A stretch of 64,000 bases of DNA from Chitinivibrionales bacterium (GCA_014728295.1 WJLW01000007.1:1-64000), one strand, 5' to 3'; positions 27,700-37,319 are shown, numbered from the stretch's first letter. Notes: generated from the letters alone by a model not told the origin. Made by a program: numbers and translations.

Positions 27700-29727
27700 T
27701 TATTCCCAATCCGGTTCTATCTCAATGTAGCGATGATGAATACCGCGGCGTACCAGCATGGTCAATGCTGTGGGCCTGGCCTTTTTTACGTTTACCAGGA
27801 TGTCCTTGAAATCCTCAACCGACGATACCGCTGTTTCATTCACCGAGAGAATCAAATCGCCGACGGCAAGCATGCCGAGAGCAGCCCAGCCGCCCTGATC
27901 CACGACTTCGACATACACACCGCTCTGGCTGGTTGCCCATTTTTCGCGTGCTTTGTCAAAGAGCGTTACATTTCGCACGGTCATATCAAAATCGTCGTCG
28001 CGATATTTCTTCATTTCCCGCGGTGGTTTGGGTGCCATCTGCAAGGCCAGAGTGATTTGCCGGGGGTGCCGATCTCGCAATATGTCAAGTGTTACCGTAC
28101 TGCCGATTTTATAGCCTCTGATCATGGCCGGCAGTACATCGATATCTTCCGGCTCGGAAGCGGGGATTTTCGCCTCGTCAACGGCGATAATGATGTCACC
28201 GGTCTTGAGTCCGCAGCTTCTACCATATTCGCCGGGAAACACATGCGTGACCCGTACGCCCGTTTTGCCCGCAAGCTTCAGATGTGCGGCAATATCACGC
28301 GTCAGTACCTGCATGCCTACCGGCAGCCAGGCTTTGCGCACATCGCGGCCCGCAGCATCGAGAGCTTCCTTGCCCAGGTGGACGACAGTGATATGCTGCT
28401 CGTGTTTGCGCTCGAGGGTGATAAGCAACGGGGTAGACTCAGCGGAATCAATCACCAGCTTGCTGGTAAGCTGCTGCAGCTCGGTCACTGATGCGACGGA
28501 AACGGTGTCAATTTTGACGATAATATCAAAGGCGCTGATTTCGGGGCGCGCCTGACCGCACGGACCGCCGGGACGTACAGACGTGATCAGCACGCCTTTG
28601 CGATTTTGTCGTTGCAGCTCCAGCGCGCCCAACCGGGAGATGTCGCGCACGGAAATGCCCCAGTGTTTGAGCGCTTTCTCTTCCTGGCGGATATATTCAC
28701 GTTCTTCGGGAACTACGGTTAGTGCTGTGTCGTTGCCGTCGCGTACGACGCGCAGGGTTGATTGTTTGCCGACCTTGAGATTCATGACGCGCATATTGAA
28801 AACCGGCAGTTCCTCGGAAAAACGCACCCGTACTGGCTTCCCGGCCAACTCTACGAGGATGTCGCCGCTTTTGACCCCGGCTTTGCGTGCAGGAGAGTCC
28901 TTGATTGTCCCGCTGATAAGTACGCCGCGTTCCTGCCCGGCGTGTTTGAGCAGGGGCTGCACTTCGAGACCAAGCCAACTACGTTCGATTTTTTTGCGGT
29001 GTATCAATTCACGGGCGATATTGCGGGCGATGGCGGAGGGAATGGCCGCCCCGATGCCCAGGCTGATTTCGTTGATGCCGATAATCTCCCCGTCCAGATT
29101 AACGAGCGGGCCGCCCGAATTGCCCGGAAAAATAGCTGCGTCGTGGCCGATCCACTTGACTATCGAACCGACGTCCTCACCTTCGATGGTCATTTTGTCA
29201 AAAGGCCAGTAGAGCTGGGGCATGACCAGTTCGGTATTGCTGATGATGCCGCTGGTAACCGATTGGGTAAGGGCGAGCGGGCTGCCCATGGCCAGTACCG
29301 CATCGCCGGCGGCAACTTCTTCTGAATTACCGAATTCGGCCGCAGGATAGGTTGTGGTATCAGAGCCAAGCAGTTTTATAATGGCGAGATCGGTCAAAGG
29401 GTCGGTGCCGATGAGCTTCGCTTCGACTTCAGTCTTGTCGGCCAGCGCGCATTTGATGCGTCGCGCCTGGCCCGCAACGTGATGGTTGGTAACGACATGG
29501 CCGTCCGCAGAAATGATCACGCCGCTGCCGGAAGTTTCGTAGCGGGATTCCCTGCCCTCGTAGAACTCAGACGCAACCACGTGAATGCGCACCAGGGCAG
29601 GCTTGACCGTGCTGATTGCGGCTTGAATCCTGAGCTGCAGCGAATCGTGCGGGTGTGAGGCGTTTGAAATGGTGTAACATGAAATGCAGAAAAGCGTGCA
29701 AAAAACGAGTCTGGTAGCCGGATTCAA
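27700..29727 (-). CDS. Periplasmic serine protease, HtrA/DegP family, with PDZ domains
   Basis: A 675-residue exported protease/chaperone. TTG 29727 is preferred since GAGGGAG lies six bases upstream; a GTG at 29742 would contain that site. Signal peptide to about residue 24. The trypsin domain has SGSGVIISADGHVVTNHHVA (catalytic His), DPLTDLAIIK (Asp) and FPGNSGGPLVNLDGEIIGIN (Ser), all intact. Three or four PDZ-like segments follow (for example SWLGLEVQPLL, GVLISGTIKDSPARKAGVKS, GVRVTHVFPGEYGRSCGLKT, GVYVEVVDQGGWAALGMLAV), more than the two of DegP, which explains the extra length. Function: clearing misfolded envelope proteins. The first gene of a unit with its protease-dead relative. Confidence 0.93.
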   Translation of the reverse strand: MNPATRLVFCTLFCISCYTISNASHPHDSLQLRIQAAISTVKPALVRIHVVASEFYEGRESRYETSGSGVIISADGHVVTNHHVAGQARRIKCALADKTEVEAKLIGTDPLTDLAIIKLLGSDTTTYPAAEFGNSEEVAAGDAVLAMGSPLALTQSVTSGIISNTELVMPQLYWPFDKMTIEGEDVGSIVKWIGHDAAIFPGNSGGPLVNLDGEIIGINEISLGIGAAIPSAIARNIARELIHRKKIERSWLGLEVQPLLKHAGQERGVLISGTIKDSPARKAGVKSGDILVELAGKPVRVRFSEELPVFNMRVMNLKVGKQSTLRVVRDGNDTALTVVPEEREYIRQEEKALKHWGISVRDISRLGALELQRQNRKGVLITSVRPGGPCGQARPEISAFDIIVKIDTVSVASVTELQQLTSKLVIDSAESTPLLITLERKHEQHITVVHLGKEALDAAGRDVRKAWLPVGMQVLTRDIAAHLKLAGKTGVRVTHVFPGEYGRSCGLKTGDIIIAVDEAKIPASEPEDIDVLPAMIRGYKIGSTVTLDILRDRHPRQITLALQMAPKPPREMKKYRDDDFDMTVRNVTLFDKAREKWATSQSGVYVEVVDQGGWAALGMLAVGDLILSVNETAVSSVEDFKDILVNVKKARPTALTMLVRRGIHHRYIEIEPDWE

Positions 29728-29800
29728 GCTATTCTCCCTCACGGAAATTTAGTTGGAAATTGCTGCGCCGCATGTAGTGCGAGGTGCGGATAACCTTGAT

Positions 29801-29849
29801 AAAGTTGTAAAGTTGTGAGAACCTTTACTATTTATACAGGTTATACAGG
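29801..29849. repeat. Two short tandem repeats in the htrA-ferredoxin intergenic region
   Basis: AAAGTTGT is repeated twice without a gap at 29801-29816, and TTATACAGG twice without a gap at 29832-29849. They lie in the 200-base divergent space between the protease gene and the ferredoxin gene. Their spacing suggests possible direct-repeat binding sites for a regulator, but no known consensus was recognised. Confidence 0.35.
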
Positions 29850-29934
29850 TGTGATTAAATATAGTACTTTTCAATTCATGCATGGCAGCAAGGATAGGTA
29901 ACAATCTGCAAAAGATTATGGAGGATGGTTAGCA

Positions 29935-30117
29935 GTGCTCATCGATAAACACAGATGTACTCATTGCGGAGGATGTTCCTCGGTATGTCCGGAAAGGGCG
30001 ATTTTTATTACTGATGAGGAGTGTGAAATTACGGATGCATGTACGAATTGCAAGGCATGCTTAATTTTTTGTCCAGTATCGGCGGTTGTTGCCCAGGAGT
30101 CGCACCGTGCGCTATGA
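29935..30117 (+). CDS. 2[4Fe-4S] ferredoxin
   Basis: A 60-residue bacterial-type ferredoxin with two complete cluster motifs, CTHCGGCSSVCP (residues 8-19) and CTNCKACLIFCP (residues 36-47). GTG 29935 has GGAGGATGG upstream. It overlaps the start of the geranylgeranyl-reductase-like gene by 11 bases, which strongly suggests it delivers electrons to that flavoprotein, as has been shown for archaeal lipid-saturating reductases that use a ferredoxin. It may also accept electrons from the aldehyde ferredoxin oxidoreductase encoded at 4.2 kb (inference). Confidence 0.93.
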   Translation: MLIDKHRCTHCGGCSSVCPERAIFITDEECEITDACTNCKACLIFCPVSAVVAQESHRAL

Positions 30118-31285
30118 CGCAGTGATCGTCGGGGCGAGCATCTCCGGACTCTTTGCCGGTATGCAACTGGCGCGTGAGGGGTGGCGCGTTTGCATTGTCG
30201 ATCGCAAAAAACATATCGGCCTGCCCGTTCGCTGCGGAGAGGCTACGGGCAACCGCGCCGAACTTAGCCGGTTTTTTGACGTTGATGAATCGTGGATTGC
30301 CGGAGATTTCGCTGGTTTTGTCGCACATGTAAATAACGGTTTTACCCTGCAGCGTGAATTAACTGATGCGGGCGTGCTCCTGCATCGCGACAAATTCGAG
30401 CAGTGGCTGGCGCAAAAGGCCCGCCACTTCGGGGCCGAGATTCGGCTTGAATCAGCGGTCACGGGCTTGATCCGCGCGCGCAGAGGATGGTCTGGAATTC
30501 GTTCTCGGGATGGTGCAACCATTGACGCAGCTTATATTATCGGCGCAGATGGCTGCGAAAGCATGGTCGGGCAATGGGCCGGCCTCACTACGCACCTTGC
30601 GCTGCGGGACAGTTTCAGCGCTGTGCAGTATCAAGTCGAGAGCGATTTTTGCCGCGATGGGTTGCTGCATTTTTTCGTTGGGGCGTCAATTATCCCCCAC
30701 GGCTATCTCTGGATTTTTCCCAAAGGTATGCACCACATAGCCGTGGGAGCCGGGATATACGGACCGCGACGACACCTGCACACTGCCCGGCACTATCTCG
30801 ACACATTCATTCACGCGCAGCTTGGTGATGTCGGCAAGGACAATCTCATTTGCGGATGCGCGCCTCTGGCAATCTGCCCCAAAAGCCTGGTGCGTGATAA
30901 TGTGATGATTATCGGGGATGCTGCCCGGCAGGTGAACCCCCTGACGGCCGGCGGTATCATGAACGCGCTTGAATCTACCGCCCTTGCAGTCACATCTCTG
31001 CTGAAATCAAAGCGTAACGCAAACAACGCCACGCTCGTACGCGGCTATTGCTCCAAATGGAAGAAAACTCAGCGCCGGCAGCAGAAAATCTTCGCGATCC
31101 TCCTGCGCGTTTTTCTCGAATCGACCGACCAGGAAGTAATTGCCGCGCTCAAAGCAGGCTCGGAAATATTTAAAGAGCCCGTCGATCGCAAGAAAAACTT
31201 CACACTTCCCCTTGTCAAAGTGCTCAAGCTTACAGTGGTATTTTTCCCCAAACTGATGCGTCATTGGCGTCTGCTGACCCGCTGA
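30107..31285 (+). CDS. FAD-dependent geranylgeranyl-reductase-family protein
   Basis: A 392-residue flavoprotein. GTG 30107 after AGGAG fits best and starts directly with the FAD-binding strand RYDAVIVGASISGLFAG. Other family marks are LPVRCGEATG (the CGE motif seen in geranylgeranyl reductases), YIIGADGCESMVGQWAGL and VMIIGDAARQVNPLTAGGIMNALES (second FAD motif). The family reduces isoprenoid double bonds in chlorophyll, menaquinone or archaeal lipids. The ferredoxin encoded just before it and overlapping it is a likely redox partner. In this genome it might saturate menaquinone side chains or polyene lipids; the polyene-type cluster 24 kb downstream makes that worth testing. Confidence 0.88.
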   Translation: MRYDAVIVGASISGLFAGMQLAREGWRVCIVDRKKHIGLPVRCGEATGNRAELSRFFDVDESWIAGDFAGFVAHVNNGFTLQRELTDAGVLLHRDKFEQWLAQKARHFGAEIRLESAVTGLIRARRGWSGIRSRDGATIDAAYIIGADGCESMVGQWAGLTTHLALRDSFSAVQYQVESDFCRDGLLHFFVGASIIPHGYLWIFPKGMHHIAVGAGIYGPRRHLHTARHYLDTFIHAQLGDVGKDNLICGCAPLAICPKSLVRDNVMIIGDAARQVNPLTAGGIMNALESTALAVTSLLKSKRNANNATLVRGYCSKWKKTQRRQQKIFAILLRVFLESTDQEVIAALKAGSEIFKEPVDRKKNFTLPLVKVLKLTVVFFPKLMRHWRLLTR

Positions 31286-31378
31286 TCTTTGGTTAATCAT
31301 CTTAAATGAACTATATTGTACCGACCTAAATCAAGCTAATTACTGTTCTGTTATACAATTCAAAAGGAGCTGCATTCT

Positions 31379-32809
31379 ATGGCGCCATCAATATCACTTT
31401 GGGAAGAAACCCCGTACAAAGTTGCCAATCTTGAACTCGCGGAGTGGGGGCGCAAGGAAATAGAGATCGCACAGCACGAAATGCCGGGTCTTATGGCCCT
31501 GCGTGATAAGCATGGTGATTCCAAGCCGCTGGCAGGCGTGCGCATTTCCGGTTCATTGCACATGACGATACAAACCGCCGTGCTTATAGAAACACTGACG
31601 GCACTTGGCGCAGATGTCCGCTGGGCCTCCTGCAATATCTTTTCGACCCAGGACCATGCCGCCGCCGCAATTGCCCAGAGTGGCGTGCCCGTATTCGCCT
31701 GGAAGGGTGAAACACTCAAAGACTATTGGACCTGCACTTTTCAGGCGCTTGCATTTCCCGGCGGCAAGGGTCCGCAGCTTATCGTGGATGACGGCGGTGA
31801 CGCCACCCTGATGATCCACCTGGGATATAAGGCAGAAAACGATCCTTCCATGCTCGATACGCAACTGGATTCCGAAGATGAAATCGAACTCTATGCCGCA
31901 CTGAAGCAAATTACGGCTGAAAAAGACAAGCTGTTTCATAACTGGGTGAAAGAGTGGCGGGGGGTTTCAGAGGAAACCACTACCGGTGTCCATCGCCTGT
32001 ATCAGATGATGGAACGCCAGGAACTGCTGGCCCCGGCATTCAATGTCAATGATTCGGTAACCAAATCCAAGTTTGACAATCTCTACGGCTGTCGCGAATC
32101 TCTTGCCGACGGCATAAAGCGAGCTACCGATGTCATGGTCGCCGGCAAAAATGTCGTCATCTGCGGCTACGGCGATGTCGGCAAGGGCTGTGCTCAGTCG
32201 ATGCGCGGTTTTGGCGCCCGTGTTCTGGTCACCGAAATCGATCCTATCTGTGCGTTGCAGGCGCAGATGGAAGGCTTCGAAGTAACGACCATGGAGGATG
32301 CCCTTCCCGAAGGCGATATCTATGTCACGACAACCGGCAATAAGGATGTTATTACCGTTGATCACATGGCAAATATGAAAAATCAGGCTATTGTCTGCAA
32401 TATAGGCCATTTCGACAGTGAAATACAGATTGCAAAACTCAATGCATATCCCAATGTCATCAAGGATGAAATCAAGCCGCAGGTACATCGCTACACCTTT
32501 CCCGATAAAGGCAATAATCAATTGTATGTGCTGGCCGAAGGGCGTCTGGTGAACCTCGGTTGTGCAACCGGTCATCCGTCATTTGTCATGTCGAATTCAT
32601 TTACCAATCAGGTGCTGGCGCAAATGGAGCTGTGGAAGACGAGACATGAAATTGGCGTCTATCGCCTGCCCAAGCACCTTGACGAAGAAGTCGCCCGCCT
32701 GCACGTTAAAAAACTGGGCGGAAAGCTGACTCAATTGTCACAGGAGCAAGCCGATTATCTCGGTATCCCGGTTGGCGGTCCTTACAAACCGGAGCATTAC
32801 CGTTACTAA
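31379..32809 (+). CDS. ahcY: Adenosylhomocysteinase
   Basis: A 476-residue NAD-dependent enzyme that splits S-adenosylhomocysteine to adenosine and homocysteine, relieving product inhibition of methyltransferases. Recognised by [42 protein letters not shown], the NAD-binding [17 protein letters not shown] and the C-terminal KPEHYRY. It is the long bacterial form with the extra segment of about 40 residues after [14 protein letters not shown] 31379 follows AAGGAG. The 93-base leader is too short for the known SAH riboswitch and shows none of its features. A strong terminator follows at 32873, so this gene is a single unit. Confidence 0.97.
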   Translation: MAPSISLWEETPYKVANLELAEWGRKEIEIAQHEMPGLMALRDKHGDSKPLAGVRISGSLHMTIQTAVLIETLTALGADVRWASCNIFSTQDHAAAAIAQSGVPVFAWKGETLKDYWTCTFQALAFPGGKGPQLIVDDGGDATLMIHLGYKAENDPSMLDTQLDSEDEIELYAALKQITAEKDKLFHNWVKEWRGVSEETTTGVHRLYQMMERQELLAPAFNVNDSVTKSKFDNLYGCRESLADGIKRATDVMVAGKNVVICGYGDVGKGCAQSMRGFGARVLVTEIDPICALQAQMEGFEVTTMEDALPEGDIYVTTTGNKDVITVDHMANMKNQAIVCNIGHFDSEIQIAKLNAYPNVIKDEIKPQVHRYTFPDKGNNQLYVLAEGRLVNLGCATGHPSFVMSNSFTNQVLAQMELWKTRHEIGVYRLPKHLDEEVARLHVKKLGGKLTQLSQEQADYLGIPVGGPYKPEHYRY

Positions 32810-32872
32810 TTGAACTGAAATCAATTCACTGCCCTCCGCACAGGATTGGCGGCCAGAAAATGCAATTATTCG

Positions 32873-32905
32873 ATAGAGACAGGCGTAGTCTGTCTCTATT
32901 TTTTT
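32873..32905 (+). terminator. Rho-independent terminator after ahcY
   Basis: ATAGAGACAG and CTGTCTCTAT form a perfect 10-bp stem with a 7-base loop, followed by a run of seven T (32899-32905). Textbook arrangement. Confidence 0.9.
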
Positions 32906-32916
32906 AGGTGCGTCAC

Positions 32917-34935
32917 ATGACACGAATGTCAAACCCGTCTGCACAACCGGAGCTGCTGGCCCCTGCCGGCACGCTGGAAAGCTTTCACGCCGCGCTGGAT
33001 GCCGGAGCGAATGCAGTCTATTTGGGAGTGCAGGATTTTAATGCCCGCATTCGCGCCAAGAATTTTTCGCTCAAAACCCTCACCTTTGTGGTGCCATACG
33101 CACACAAGCAAAAGGTGAAAGTATATGTGACGTTCAATACCCTTATAAAGCAGTCTGAGCTGAAGGCTGCCGTTGAAATATTAGATCAACTGGGCCAAAT
33201 CGGCGTTGACGCCGTGATCGTGCAGGATCTCGGCATCGTCGAAATTGTCAAGCGCCACCTGCCGAAACTGAAGCTGCATGGCAGTACCCAAATGGCGATT
33301 CACAACAGCGCAGGAGTAGACATTGCCGAAGAGCTTGGGTTGCAGCGGGCAATACTGGCGCGGGAGTTGACAATGCGCGAGATTGAGCGCATAAGTCAGA
33401 AAACATCGCTGGAACTCGAGGTCTTTGTGCACGGCGCATTGTGCTACTCTTTTTCGGGAATGTGTCTGGCAAGCAGCTATCTGGGCGGCATGAGCGGCAA
33501 CAGGGGGCGATGCACCCAGGTGTGCCGGCGTCATTTTGACGGTCAGCAGCAGGGACGCCTTTTTTCACCGAAAGACTTGTCGACCATTGAAATGATCCCG
33601 CGTATTGCCAAAGTCGGCATAAAAAGTCTGAAAATTGAAGGGCGCTTGAAGGGTGCCGAATATATTCATGCTGTTGTTTCCGCGTATCGCCGGGCAATTG
33701 ACAATCCGGAGCAGATTCCGGAATTTGTCGAGGAACTCAAAAAAGATTTCGGCAGGGAAAAAACACCGCTTTTCATGCATGGTGTACAGCAGGAAGGTAT
33801 TATCCAGTCGGGCTGCACCGCAGGAACCGGAATCTATCTGGGAAGAATTAGCGGGGTGACGCGTGATGCTGTTTTTCTGCCAACCCGGGAACCGGTTGAA
33901 GCAGGCGATACGATCCGTATCCAGCCGTCAGGCGGAATGCCCGGCAGAAGCTGCAAAGTAGTGAATAGCAGCACCAAAGGCGGCATTCTCGAATGTGTTG
34001 TGAGCGATACTGCGCAAATGTCGGTTAATGATGCCGTTCACCTTACCGGCAGAAAAAGCAGTGTGTCAGGCGCAAGTGTCCCGAAAATTCACGTAAAGCC
34101 GGCAAAATGCAACCAGCGCATCGTTAAAGCAAGTGCAATTGCAAAGCAGTACAATCAGCAACGCCAGGCTCATCACAAGCCTCTTGATGATATGCTTTAT
34201 GTCAAGGTTGATGCGCTCGAATGGCTGTACCTGCTTAACCCCGAAGAGTTTAGTGGAGTGATGCTTGCGTGTGATGTTCAAAGCGCCGGGAACTTCATTG
34301 TCGATTCCAGGCTGTTGAATCTCTGGGGTGACAAAATAATCGTGTGCCTGCCGCCGTTCATTGCGCAGAGCGAGATGCATGTGTGGCGCGAAATGGTAGC
34401 GAAACTCGCGTCAAAGGGCATATCGCGTCTGTGCGCAAGTAACATAGGTCAACTCGCCTTCATCGAAAAGCCCCTGCAACTCTGGACCGATTACCTGCTC
34501 TGGTCGATGAACGCCGCCGCTCATCAGGTGTATTCCCGGTTCAATGCGGCTAAAATCGCCTGTTCTTTCGAGGATGACCTGCGCAATCTGAAAAGGCTCA
34601 ATCACAAAAAAACACTATGCTACCTTTTTGCCAGTGCACCCCTGTTCATTTCCCGCATCAAGCCCGATGTGGCCGAAGATGTAGTGGTATCCAATATGCA
34701 GGATAGTTTTTTTGTTGCCCGGAGGTACGGACTCTATTACCTGGTAGGAGGAAGGCCGATGAGCCTGATGCATAAACGTGATACGTTGCATGAGCTCGGT
34801 ATAACTAATTTTGTTATCGATCTCAGCTTTATGACGCCCCGCAAAAAGAGTGTACGCGCGGTCGTGAAGGCCTACCATCAAAAAGCAAAAATTCCTGAAT
34901 CGGTGATGTTTAATTTTAAGCGTGGCTTAGTGTAG
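32917..34935 (+). CDS. Peptidase U32 family protein, RlhA/TrhP-like RNA hydroxylation type
   Basis: A 672-residue U32 protein. ATG 32917 has AGGTG six bases upstream. The N-terminus PELLAPAGTLESFHAALDAGANAVYLG is the U32 signature. The conserved cysteine motif reads HGALCYSFSGMCLASSYLGG, followed by GNRGRCTQVCRR, thought to hold an iron-sulfur cluster in the RNA-modifying members. A C-terminal beta-barrel domain (GISGVTRDAVFLP-like, AGDTIRIQPSGG) and a further domain give a length like E. coli RlhA (23S rRNA C2501 hydroxylase) rather than the shorter TrhP. The exact RNA target cannot be told; older 'collagenase' labels are probably wrong for this type. No partner gene is adjacent. Confidence 0.85.
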   Translation: MTRMSNPSAQPELLAPAGTLESFHAALDAGANAVYLGVQDFNARIRAKNFSLKTLTFVVPYAHKQKVKVYVTFNTLIKQSELKAAVEILDQLGQIGVDAVIVQDLGIVEIVKRHLPKLKLHGSTQMAIHNSAGVDIAEELGLQRAILARELTMREIERISQKTSLELEVFVHGALCYSFSGMCLASSYLGGMSGNRGRCTQVCRRHFDGQQQGRLFSPKDLSTIEMIPRIAKVGIKSLKIEGRLKGAEYIHAVVSAYRRAIDNPEQIPEFVEELKKDFGREKTPLFMHGVQQEGIIQSGCTAGTGIYLGRISGVTRDAVFLPTREPVEAGDTIRIQPSGGMPGRSCKVVNSSTKGGILECVVSDTAQMSVNDAVHLTGRKSSVSGASVPKIHVKPAKCNQRIVKASAIAKQYNQQRQAHHKPLDDMLYVKVDALEWLYLLNPEEFSGVMLACDVQSAGNFIVDSRLLNLWGDKIIVCLPPFIAQSEMHVWREMVAKLASKGISRLCASNIGQLAFIEKPLQLWTDYLLWSMNAAAHQVYSRFNAAKIACSFEDDLRNLKRLNHKKTLCYLFASAPLFISRIKPDVAEDVVVSNMQDSFFVARRYGLYYLVGGRPMSLMHKRDTLHELGITNFVIDLSFMTPRKKSVRAVVKAYHQKAKIPESVMFNFKRGLV

Positions 34936-35046
34936 CGAGGTAGTCCATTTCAGGCGGTGGTTAGTGCATTCGGCAACGCCTGTGCAATTGCCTCGTCCGG
35001 CGTCGTTTGCAGCACGATATCATCCAGACGCAGCGTGTAGGTGTTT

Positions 35047-35559
35047 TCATCTTTTTGCATAACGCAGAAAACTGAATGAAGCCGTCTCGCCCGAAACTCT
35101 GTCCAGTCCTTGAGCATCTTCGCGGCGGACCAGTTGCCAGCGTGTTTCATCGATTTCAGGAAACACGGTGTCACCCGCGATATCCTTGTTGATGCGTGTC
35201 AGCTCCAGCGTATCGGCAACCTCCATGCCCAGGCGATAGATCGTGGCGCCACCGGTGATGAAGGCTTTGGGGTATGCTTTTTTTTTGACATAGGCGACAG
35301 CGTCTTTGAAATCGTAAAAAATTGTCGTTCCCCGCGGATGATAGTTTTTGTCAAAAGTCAAAACGATATTTTCTCTGCCCGGCAATGGACGCCACTTTTG
35401 CGGAAGCGATTCAAACGTTACCTCACCCATGATGCAGGGGTGGCCCATGGTGAGCTCTTTGAAGTGCTGGAAATCCTCCCTGATGCTCCAGGGAATGGTG
35501 TTTTTACTGCCGATAGTATTGTTGCGGGCGACTGCCGCGATAATAATGATTTCCGTCAT
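35047..35559 (-). CDS. folA: Dihydrofolate reductase
   Basis: A 170-residue enzyme regenerating tetrahydrofolate with NADPH. Typical segments are IIIIAAVARNNTIGSKNTIPW, HPCIMGEVTFESLPQKWRPLPGR in part, and FITGGATIYRLG. The substrate-binding acidic residue in SIREDFQHFK is present. The gene begins nine bases after the thyA stop, the common thyA-folA pairing, in which DHFR recycles the dihydrofolate made by thymidylate synthase. The folA stop is 111 bases from the convergent U32 gene. Confidence 0.96.
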   Translation of the reverse strand: MTEIIIIAAVARNNTIGSKNTIPWSIREDFQHFKELTMGHPCIMGEVTFESLPQKWRPLPGRENIVLTFDKNYHPRGTTIFYDFKDAVAYVKKKAYPKAFITGGATIYRLGMEVADTLELTRINKDIAGDTVFPEIDETRWQLVRREDAQGLDRVSGETASFSFLRYAKR

Positions 35560-35568
35560 GAACTGTCC

Positions 35569-36435
35569 TTACACCGCAATGTCAAATTTGATACGGGGGT
35601 GATGGTGATATTCTTCCACACGCGAATCTTCGTACTGCCAGTCGAACATAGTGGTGAAATTTTCGGTCACCAGTCGAGGCAATTGTAGCGGCTCCCTTGA
35701 AAGTTGAAGCTTCAATCCGTCGACATGATTGACATACACATGTGTATCGGCGAGAAATCCAACCAGGCGCCCTTCGTCAAATCCGGACTCTTTGGCAAGC
35801 AGATGCAGCAGCAGTGCATAGCTGGCAATGTTGAACGGCAAGCCCAATGCTACGTCAACAGAACGCTGATTCCACAATAGATTGAGTTTGTCGCCGATGA
35901 CGGTGACCTGAAAGCAGTAATGACACGGCGGCAGCGCCATGCGATGAAAGTCCATGGGATTCCAGGCCGTAACGATCATGCGCCGGTCGTCGGGATCGGA
36001 TTTGAGTTTGTCAACCACGACTTTGAGCTGGTCGATACCCTTGCTTTCGGTGGGCTTGTCGAAAGAGGTATACTTTGCGCCGATATTGCGCCATTGCCAT
36101 CCGTAAATCGGCCCCAGCTCCCGCTCTTGCAGCATGAGTTGCCTGGTATCCTCATCATGGCCATACTCCACGATGTCCGGGCTGCACCATTCATCCCAGA
36201 TGTGATTGTTGCGCTCCTGCAGCCAGACTTTGTCGGTAATGCCCTTTATGAAAAATTCAAGCTCTGAGGCGACCAGGCGAAAGGGGACCGTTTTTGTCGT
36301 CAGCAGCGGATACCCCCTCGTCATATCATGCTCGAACATCATTCCCGGTACGGTTATCGCATCGATGCCGGTTCGATTTGGTTTGCGGATTCCTGTTTTG
36401 AGAATGGTTTCAACAATCGAGAGGTAAGTGTGCAT
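35569..36435 (-). CDS. thyA: Thymidylate synthase
   Basis: A 288-residue folate-dependent enzyme methylating dUMP to dTMP. The catalytic Cys is in ALPPCHYCFQV; other marks are IYGWQWRNIGA, WNQRSVDVALGLPFNIASYA and LADTHVYVNHVD. Start ATG 36435 places MHTYLSIVETIL at the N-terminus as expected; an in-frame TTG ten codons upstream seems too far. Forms an operon with folA. Having thyA plus DHFR means no need for the flavin-dependent ThyX route here. Confidence 0.97.
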   Translation of the reverse strand: MHTYLSIVETILKTGIRKPNRTGIDAITVPGMMFEHDMTRGYPLLTTKTVPFRLVASELEFFIKGITDKVWLQERNNHIWDEWCSPDIVEYGHDEDTRQLMLQERELGPIYGWQWRNIGAKYTSFDKPTESKGIDQLKVVVDKLKSDPDDRRMIVTAWNPMDFHRMALPPCHYCFQVTVIGDKLNLLWNQRSVDVALGLPFNIASYALLLHLLAKESGFDEGRLVGFLADTHVYVNHVDGLKLQLSREPLQLPRLVTENFTTMFDWQYEDSRVEEYHHHPRIKFDIAV

Positions 36436-36707
36436 GGTACAATTCTCAGGCGTTCTGAAAGTCAATAATGTATTGCATTCTTAACAATGAACGTATATGC
36501 TGCAACGTCCCGGCATTTGTAAAATAATCTCTTCGACCTTGAAAAGAGTCAACTTGCCTCTTGACGGCTGACGTCAAATTCGAGCACGTTATTTGCTCTA
36601 TGATTTTGATATGCTTTTCGAGTTGGCGAAAGATATATTTGCACACGCCGACTAAGATGATTCACGAAAAGCACCGGCAAACCATCAACTTTCTTCAGGG
36701 AGGGCCT

Positions 36708-37319
36708 ATGAAGTCCATACTTTCTAAGCAACACAAGCTACTTGTAGTGCTTTTGTCATTTGGTGCCGTATTGCTTGCATCGACACCCACCTCTGCCGAT
36801 GAGTACGAGGTTGACCTTGCTCATTCGGCCATCACCTTCAGCGTCGACTATATGATGATCTCGAAGGTAAAAGGAGCCTTTGACAAATTCAGCGGCACGT
36901 TTGTGTACGATGAAAAGGATCCGTCGAAAACCAAGATCAATGGTAAGATCGAAGTCGCCTCAATCAACACCAACAACGAAAAGCGCGACGGGCACTTGAA
37001 GGGACCGGATTTTTTCAATGTCGAAAAATACCCGCACATAACCTTCGAGAGCAAAAGTGTGAAAAAAAAGGGCGACGGCTATGTCGCAGTCGGCACACTT
37101 ACCATGCACGGCGTTTCGAAAGAGGTCAAAGTTCCCTTTTCGACCAAGGGGCCAGTCAAGAATATGTACGGCAAAAATGTCATCAGCATCAATGGACAAT
37201 TGACGGTTAATCGCAAGGATTACGGTGTCAACTGGAACAAGCAGATGGACAAAGGCGGTGTGCTGGTCGGCAATAAAGTTTCGATTGATCTGGATGTCCT
37301 GGTTGCTGGCAAAGAGTAG
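36708..37319 (+). CDS. YceI-family periplasmic lipid-binding protein
   Basis: A 203-residue exported protein. ATG 36708 follows AGGGAGGG; residues 1-31 form a signal peptide ending in TPTSADE. The mature protein has the YceI lipocalin-like pattern: YEVDLAHSAITFSVDYMMIS, VKGAFDKFSGTFVYDEKD, IEVASINTNNEKRDGHLKGP, DFFNVEKYPHITFESK and GTLTMHGVSKEVKVPF. YceI proteins bind polyisoprenoids or fatty-acid amides in a barrel pocket. A role in handling isoprenoid or polyene lipids is possible but there is no direct link. It is followed by a strong terminator and stands alone. Confidence 0.93.
   Translation: MKSILSKQHKLLVVLLSFGAVLLASTPTSADEYEVDLAHSAITFSVDYMMISKVKGAFDKFSGTFVYDEKDPSKTKINGKIEVASINTNNEKRDGHLKGPDFFNVEKYPHITFESKSVKKKGDGYVAVGTLTMHGVSKEVKVPFSTKGPVKNMYGKNVISINGQLTVNRKDYGVNWNKQMDKGGVLVGNKVSIDLDVLVAGKE

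Noticed and set aside
27109..28491. 460-codon plus-strand frame antisense to the two HtrA-type genes
   Set aside because: It is the antisense of coding regions with clear protease motifs; no ribosome site and biased composition.
31286..31378. SAH riboswitch upstream of ahcY
   Set aside because: The 93-base leader is AT-rich and lacks the conserved core and helices of that riboswitch.
34950..35060. Small minus-strand frame (36 codons from ATG 35060) overlapping the end of folA
   Set aside because: It reads like protein (TYTLRLDDIVLQTTPDEAIA) but has no ribosome site of its own, no recognised family and fills only the folA-U32 gap; not supportable.
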